Shown here in pieces: positions 6,521 through 10,299 of a DNA stretch of 10,299 nt. The number at the start of each line of letters is the position of its first letter. The stretch's first letter is position 1. The stretch is from contig CANOPV010000018.1 in NCBI GenBank assembly GCA_947568605.1, positions 1-10,299 of the forward strand, given 5' to 3'. Below the pieces are notes generated by a model. It was not told the DNA's origin. It saw only the letters and a list, made by a program, of their open reading frames with translations, and did no database searches. The translations under genes were made by a program, and so were the position numbers. The stretch is from an uncultured Clostridium sp. (GTDB lineage: Bacteria > Bacillota > Clostridia > TANB77 > CAG-508).

Positions 6521-6673
6521 CTAATTTATACTCCTTATTTCTTCTACATACATTTTGTATAATACTGTTACTATTGTGTATTTTCTTAAATCTCTTATTT
6601 GTGATATTTCTTCTAGTTTTTCATCTTCTACAAGTCTTTCATAATTACTTATTCCATAAGGTAATTTTTTCAA
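6521..6673 (-). CDS. Small protein of 50 residues, unrecognised
   Basis: A small gene opened by TTG at 6671-6673, preceded by AGGAGAGGTGG with a 5-base spacer, one of the strongest ribosome binding sites in the window. The product starts MKKLPYGISNYERLVEDEKL and ends KMYVEEIRSIN, and is hydrophilic with no membrane segment. The KLPYGISNYERLVEDE opening resembles the first residues of the large AAA-ATPase-like/PD-(D/E)XK proteins of clostridia (typically KLPIGISDFKxLIEE). The following YYVDKT core and everything after it is absent. It may be a cut-down relative or an independent small protein with a chance likeness. Its stop abuts the DUF5711 start, so it is the first gene of that operon. Confidence 0.6.
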   Translation of the reverse strand: MKKLPYGISNYERLVEDEKLEEISQIRDLRKYTIVTVLYKMYVEEIRSIN

Positions 6674-6699
6674 TTTTACCACCTCTCCTAATATATATT

Positions 6700-6728
6700 A
6701 TTGTACTTTATTTACAAAAAAATAGCAA
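6700..6728 (-). promoter_or_regulatory. Candidate promoter of the small protein-DUF5711-cvpA operon
   Basis: On the minus strand TTGCTA (6723-6728), a 17-base spacer and TACAAT (6700-6705) precede the small gene. An overlapping alternative is TTGTAA (6712-6717) with TATATT after 16 bases. The -35 box lies in the terminator stem of the upstream gene, giving a very compact junction. Confidence 0.4.
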
Positions 6729-6745
6729 GTGTAACTTGCTATTTT
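6714..6745 (-). terminator. Rho-independent terminator of the YkvI-family gene
   Basis: AAAATAGCAAGT (minus strand, from 6745) pairs perfectly with ACTTGCTATTTT across a 3-base loop (6731-6733). The run of T continues to about 6716. The 12-bp stem has few G-C pairs but the U-tract is good. The restored stop codon of the transporter (6739-6741) lies in the stem. Confidence 0.75.
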
Positions 6746-6799
6746 GTATAATTTTTTAATACAAATATTCTATAAATTTGTATTAACCCTAAAACTCCG
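6739..6799 (-). other. Out-of-frame C-terminal coding segment of the YkvI-family gene
   Basis: Reading from 6798 in the next frame gives 19 residues, GVLGLIQIYRIFVLKNYTK, ending with TAG at 6739-6741. These continue the expected family sequence YPIF-GVLGL. The extra base is the C of minus-strand ATTTCGGA (6799). The segment ends inside the terminator hairpin, where a gene end would be expected. Confidence 0.75.
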
Positions 6800-7750
6800 A
6801 AATATTGGGTATAATAAATTTAATAATTTTGAAAATCCTATGTTTGATATAAATATTGCACTTATGCACATTAGTATATTTAGTATTTTATATTTTTTTT
6901 CATTTTTAGCATTGTTTTCTAAAAATCCATACCCTGCTGATATTGCTGTTGTAAATATTGATACTAATATTATTATTCCAAATATATATTTATAAATTAT
7001 TCCTAATTTACTTGCTACATATACTGTTGGGAGTTCTATTGTATTTATATCTATGTCTACTTTTGATATTAAATTGTATATTACTAATGCTAATAATATT
7101 GTTATTATTGTTACTAATAAAAAAATAATTTTATTTTGTTTTTGTGTTTTTACTAATTTTTTTATTGGTATTAACATTGGAATTAAAGTTATACTATTAT
7201 AACTTGCATATAGAATTGCTGATATTATAAATTGTATAATGTTTTTATTATTTTCGATTATATTTTCATTATTTACACTAATATTTTTTATTCCAAAAAT
7301 GAATATGAATATTACTAATATTGGTATTAAAAAAGTATTTACTTTTATTATTCCATTAATATTTTTCGTAAATGTTATGTAACATAATAATATTATTAGT
7401 AAACTTCCTACTATTTTTGGAAGATTTAATTCTTGCTCAAAATATGCTGTAAACCCTGCTATCATTATATAAAATGATATTATTAAAAATATATTTATTA
7501 TTGCTTTTATTATTGTGTTTTTTGTTCCTAATTTTTCTAAAAATTCTTCATAATTATTTATATTATATTTATTTGATATTTTTATTACTTTATAAATTAT
7601 TAGCCCTAAAAATAAAAACGAAACTATTATTCCTAATATTCCTATTTTACCGTATTTTGCAAAAAATATATATATTTCTTTTCCTGATGCGAACCCCGCT
7701 CCTAATATTACGCCTATTATTATAAATGTAACATTTAATATATTTTTCAT
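6770..7750 (-). CDS. YkvI-family membrane transporter with a frameshifted C-terminus
   Basis: A multi-pass membrane protein (about ten segments) of the YkvI family, which is related to amino-acid/cation symporters; the substrate is unknown. The family signature GAGFASGKE is at residues 17-25 in the first helix, and the conserved YASYNS and AISAGYGF stretches are present. The end reads LLYPIFRSFRVNTNL, whereas family members continue YPxFGxLGLxQ. Skipping one base at 6799 after F317 restores exactly that, giving GVLGLIQIYRIFVLKNYTK and a stop at 6739-6741. The literal frame (326 residues) is thus probably a one-base insertion or sequencing error, and the intended protein has 336 residues. The start ATG has AGAGGT 7 bases upstream. 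It follows the CmpB-like gene by 34 bases with no terminator between. Confidence 0.85.
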   Translation of the reverse strand: MKNILNVTFIIIGVILGAGFASGKEIYIFFAKYGKIGILGIIVSFLFLGLIIYKVIKISNKYNINNYEEFLEKLGTKNTIIKAIINIFLIISFYIMIAGFTAYFEQELNLPKIVGSLLIILLCYITFTKNINGIIKVNTFLIPILVIFIFIFGIKNISVNNENIIENNKNIIQFIISAILYASYNSITLIPMLIPIKKLVKTQKQNKIIFLLVTIITILLALVIYNLISKVDIDINTIELPTVYVASKLGIIYKYIFGIIILVSIFTTAISAGYGFLENNAKNEKKYKILNILMCISAIFISNIGFSKLLNLLYPIFRSFRVNTNL

Positions 7751-7776
7751 AAATTGTACCTCTTGTACATTTTATG
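7748..7776 (-). promoter_or_regulatory. Possible hairpin enclosing the ribosome binding site of the YkvI-family gene
   Basis: CATAAAATGTAC (7765-7776) and GTACAATTTATG (7748-7759) pair at 11 of 12 positions around the loop AAGAG. The Shine-Dalgarno AAGAGGT is in the loop and adjacent stem, and the ATG is at the base of the opposite arm. Such a fold could limit translation of the second gene of the pair. The stem is AT-rich, so its stability in vivo is uncertain. Confidence 0.4.
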
Positions 7777-7784
7777 AATTTTTT

Positions 7785-8465
7785 TTATAAATATTCTCTA
7801 ATAAAGACTTCTTCTCCTTTTTCATTTTTTATTCTTAGGTTTGGGAATGTTTTTCTCATTATTTCGTTTGAAAAGCATTTTTCTTCTATGTATTGTTTTA
7901 TATTATTTATTTCTATTTTTTGATTGTTATTTAATATTCTATTTTTATAAGTTTTAATTGCCCATATTGTAAGTATTGTATCTAGTATAAAAAATATTAC
8001 TATTATTATTGTTACTATTTTTTTCTTTGTGATTTTGGCTATTATTTTATCCATTTTTGGTGCAATAAATTTTATCAATATTGCTGTTAATACTCCCCAA
8101 AATATTGAATATACTAATGATATTCTACCATTTAAATTGTATTTTAAATATGTATAATTCCAAAATCTCATTCCATAGATTGCTTCTAATATGTAACTAA
8201 CTACATATTCTAAAATACTTCCATATATGAAACCTTGTATGAATAAGTTTTTTACATTTTTTTTCGTTTTTCCGAAAATTGCAATTATTGTTGCTGCTCC
8301 TAAACCATATATTGGGCAGAATGGTCCTATTATTAGTCCTTTTCTGCTTTCTATTACTCCTGTTGTTATATAACAATATATTGTTTCTATTATTAAACCA
8401 ATTACACTAAATATAATAAAATACCATAGTATTTGTCTTATATCAATTTTTTTTATTTTTTCCAA
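7785..8465 (-). CDS. CmpB-like (putative ABC-transporter type IV) membrane protein
   Basis: A 226-residue membrane protein of the PF06541 family, named after a putative ABC transporter permease but without a proven function. The hallmarks are all present: the amphipathic first helix with FSVIGLIIETIYC (19-31), GLIIGPFCPIYGLG (43-56), GSILEYVVSYILE (82-94), RFWNYT (100-105) and LNGRISLVYSIFWG (111-124). A further membrane helix lies at about 150-170, with a polar cytoplasmic tail after it. The start is TTG at 8463-8465, backed by AAGGAG with an 8-base spacer; no ATG fits. Its 34-base gap to the YkvI-family gene suggests one transcript. Its upstream region is the MITE-like element, so its promoter may lie in or beyond that insertion; I see no convincing one. 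Confidence 0.83.
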   Translation of the reverse strand: MEKIKKIDIRQILWYFIIFSVIGLIIETIYCYITTGVIESRKGLIIGPFCPIYGLGAATIIAIFGKTKKNVKNLFIQGFIYGSILEYVVSYILEAIYGMRFWNYTYLKYNLNGRISLVYSIFWGVLTAILIKFIAPKMDKIIAKITKKKIVTIIIVIFFILDTILTIWAIKTYKNRILNNNQKIEINNIKQYIEEKCFSNEIMRKTFPNLRIKNEKGEEVFIREYL

Positions 8466-8495
8466 TTCTTATTCTCCTTTATTTACAATTTATTA

Positions 8496-8681
8496 AACCC
8501 TCCTGCTACTTTGTGCCACCTCCCTTAAATAAGGAAGGCAAGATGATAAAATTGAATATAAGCATAATAATTAAACAGTAGAGTAATGTAGGGGCAACTA
8601 TCAGTCGTCCGAACTTCGAAGAAACTGCTTAATCTTGGCCCCTTTATTTAAGGGGGCTGTCAGCGAAGCTGACTGGGGGTT
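8496..8681. mobile_element. MITE-like element with long imperfect terminal inverted repeats
   Basis: The left end (AACCCTCCTGCTACTTTGTG..., 8496-8544) and the reverse complement of the right end (AACCCCCAGTCAGCTTCGCT..., 8635-8681) align along about 47 bases. Both share a CCCTTAAATAA core and a final CAAG. Each arm also folds on itself: CCTCCCTTAAATAAGGAAGG on the left, and CCCCTT/AAGGGG plus GTCAGC-TTC-GCTGAC on the right. The middle holds GTAGGGGCAACTATCAGTCG (8587-8606) and following bases, a weaker hairpin. No coding capacity is visible, which fits a non-autonomous element. I could not define a target-site duplication. It is much richer in G and C than its flanks. It forms the whole gap between the GT-C and CmpB-like genes and invades the end of the former. 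Confidence 0.78.
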
Positions 8682-10177
8682 ATTTTAGAGATTTTATTAT
8701 CAATATAAATAGAGGCTAATGGTATTAATACTACTATATATGGTATGATGTATCTTGATTTTGCTTCCCATAATATATGAAATGCAAAGCCTCCTATAAA
8801 AATTGTTAATAAAAATATTATATTTATTGAGAGGTTCTTTCTTTTTTGTATAATGTTTATTAGACTTAGCAAACAGGTTACTAGTAGTAATGCTTTTTGA
8901 TAAAATGTTAGTGTGTTTGTGAAGTTTAATAGTTTGTCATTGTCATTCATTAAATTACTTCTTATTGCTGAATATGTATTTTCAGTCCACATTGATGCTA
9001 TTTTATCAATGTAAAATTTGAAGGCATATCCTATATTTTCTTTAAAATATGTTAGTCTTTTACTTATTCTTTCTACATATTCTGTTTTTGCATTTTCAGG
9101 GTCTCTTAATGCAGGTTCTCCTATACTTTCATTATACCAGCCGTTTCCTCTATATGATTCTTCCATTGCCATTAATATATAACTTATATTTGGATATGAT
9201 TTATTTTTGTCCATATTATATTTATCTAGCCAATAATTTTTTACAAGTGCTGATGGTATTAGTGATATTAATATATAGGCTATAATTATTATTATATTTA
9301 TTAGTTTTTCTTTCCATATTGTTTGTTTGAATTCTTTAAATATGTTTAATATTAAATATATTACTGTTGCTATTACAAATATTAAACTGTTCATTCTCAT
9401 CATATATGCTACCATTGTACATAATGATGAAAATAACGGATATTTTATTTTTTTGGTTTCTGTATATTTCATCATAAAGTAAACTGCAAATAGGCATAAT
9501 GCTAAACTTGGGATGTCTCCATATATAAATGTTGATAGCATTGGTAGTGTTATAAATGTCAATATTAATATGAATAATAGTGTTTTGTTTGTTTTATGTT
9601 CTTTTGATAATTGATTTGTTATTTTATATAATGCTATTATGATTAATAGATTTCCGATGAAGTTTAGGCTTCTAAGTATAAATATTATATCACAATGCAT
9701 CATTCTAAAATATATACTGTATACAAATGCTAATGGTATTTGTTGATGATATAATTTCATATATTCGCTTAATGGAATTCCAGCATACGTCATATTTGGT
9801 AAAAATTGTTCTAAGTTTCCACTGTAAAAAGTTTGTGCTAAGTTACATACGTGAATTTGGTCTCCGACTACTGCTGGCATTTTTGTAAGTAGCCATATTA
9901 TATTAAATATTGTATATATGCTTAAAAAAATGGTTAAAACTATTCTTCTAATTTTTTTATTTGATTCTATGTCTTCTTCTTTATAAAAGTATTTATTAAT
10001 TATTTTAGTAATTATATATATTAATGTTATTGTTAATATAAGTCCTAAAATATATATAATACTATTTTTATTTATGGTGATATGTTCTGATACATCAAGG
10101 TTTGCTGTAAATATTAAGTTTAGTATTATTACTATTGCTAAAAATATTATTCCTATATATAGTATGATTTTTTTCAT
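8660..10177 (-). CDS. GT-C-type membrane glycosyltransferase-like protein (GT39/ArnT-like)
   Basis: A 505-residue multi-pass membrane protein resembling the GT-C glycosyltransferases that use polyprenyl-phosphate sugars outside the membrane. After two N-terminal helices comes the first large outer loop with VVGDQIHVCNLAQTFYSGN (103-121), where the acidic GDQ is the likely equivalent of the family's catalytic D/E position. Then follow YHQQIPLAF (143-151), YGDIPSLALCLF (219-230) and AYMMRMNSLIF (257-267). A C-terminal outer domain has YILMAMEESYRGNGWYNES, and the closing helix has LWEAKSRYIIPY (469-480). The start ATG at 10175-10177 has GGAGG 8 bases upstream; an earlier TTG at 10192 overlaps that site. 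The last residues, TPSQLR, and the TGA stop are encoded by the inserted MITE-like element, so the native C-terminus has been replaced. Confidence 0.72.
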   Translation of the reverse strand: MKKIILYIGIIFLAIVIILNLIFTANLDVSEHITINKNSIIYILGLILTITLIYIITKIINKYFYKEEDIESNKKIRRIVLTIFLSIYTIFNIIWLLTKMPAVVGDQIHVCNLAQTFYSGNLEQFLPNMTYAGIPLSEYMKLYHQQIPLAFVYSIYFRMMHCDIIFILRSLNFIGNLLIIIALYKITNQLSKEHKTNKTLLFILILTFITLPMLSTFIYGDIPSLALCLFAVYFMMKYTETKKIKYPLFSSLCTMVAYMMRMNSLIFVIATVIYLILNIFKEFKQTIWKEKLINIIIIIAYILISLIPSALVKNYWLDKYNMDKNKSYPNISYILMAMEESYRGNGWYNESIGEPALRDPENAKTEYVERISKRLTYFKENIGYAFKFYIDKIASMWTENTYSAIRSNLMNDNDKLLNFTNTLTFYQKALLLVTCLLSLINIIQKRKNLSINIIFLLTIFIGGFAFHILWEAKSRYIIPYIVVLIPLASIYIDNKISKITPSQLR

Positions 10178-10207
10178 ATATAAGTCCTCCAATATCTCTT
10201 TTCTAAA

Positions 10208-10299
10208 TTATGCAACTTTTATTCCTGTATCAATTATTTCTTGTACAAAAGGATTTCCTTCTTCAAAATCTTTTACTTTTATTGGGTGTGGCTCTATTC
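10208..10299 (-). CDS. C-terminal end of an unidentified gene (partial), possibly a nucleotidyltransferase-domain protein
   Basis: The last 29 codons and TAA stop of a gene entering from the right edge. The translation contains IEPHPIKVKDFEEGNPFVQE and ends IIDTGIKVA. I recall similar tails (IEPHPI..eDF...NPFv.EI...GI) on small clostridial nucleotidyltransferase-domain proteins, but the catalytic part lies outside the window and the call is tentative. It is 30 bases upstream of the GT-C-type gene on the same strand, with that gene's ribosome binding site in between. The two probably share a transcript. Confidence 0.5.
   Translation of the reverse strand, partial: IEPHPIKVKDFEEGNPFVQEIIDTGIKVA

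Noticed and set aside
7748..7790. Plus-strand rho-independent terminator at the CmpB-YkvI junction
   Set aside because: A T-run follows the stem on the plus strand, but no plus-strand gene precedes it. The run is simply the end of the CmpB-like gene read in reverse.
10178..10192. TTG start of the GT-C-type gene at 10192
   Set aside because: It overlaps the GGAGG site that serves the ATG at 10177.

Overview
The window is about 10.3 kb of very AT-rich DNA with strong AGGAGG-type ribosome binding sites, sigma-A-type promoters and hairpin-plus-U-tract terminators. Its gene set is Gram-positive: a LytR-CpsA-Psr (LCP) protein, an S11 D-Ala-D-Ala carboxypeptidase, SLBB-HhH ComEA, CvpA, DUF5711, a YkvI-type transporter and a CmpB-type membrane protein. 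This points to a low-GC Firmicute, most likely a member of Clostridia. The dispersed palindromic intergenic repeats are like those I associate with uncultured gut Clostridia (recall, not searched). Nearly all genes are on the minus strand; the carboxypeptidase is the only clear plus-strand gene.

Layout. 1-595: the start of a type I specificity-subunit-like gene reading off the left edge, its promoter with nested dyads, a possible gene remnant, then an initiator tRNA-fMet with a perfect consensus promoter and a terminator. 773-2814: comEA-like gene divergent from a secreted, C-terminally anchored carboxypeptidase. 2854-2959: palindromic repeat copy A, between the convergent carboxypeptidase and LCP genes. 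2976-4296: LCP gene with its own promoter and a TTG start. 4417-4523: repeat copy B. 4551-6728: a probable operon read right to left: promoter, a 50-residue small protein (TTG start), DUF5711 protein (its ATG directly abuts the small gene's stop), a repeat-derived spacer, and CvpA. 6714-8465: CmpB-like membrane protein followed by a YkvI-family transporter with a probable frameshift near its C-terminus and a terminator. 8496-8681: a MITE-like element with long imperfect inverted ends. 8660-10299: a GT-C-type membrane protein whose last codons and stop lie inside that element, preceded by the tail of another gene.

Function. Most genes act at the membrane or cell wall: peptidoglycan trimming (carboxypeptidase), attachment of glycopolymers to the wall (LCP), probable lipid-linked sugar transfer (GT-C protein) and several multi-pass membrane proteins of poorly known role. 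I do not see a defence island, CRISPR array, prophage or biosynthetic cluster. The unusual content is the set of mobile palindromic repeats and what they did to neighbouring genes, the frameshifted transporter and the unrecognised small protein.
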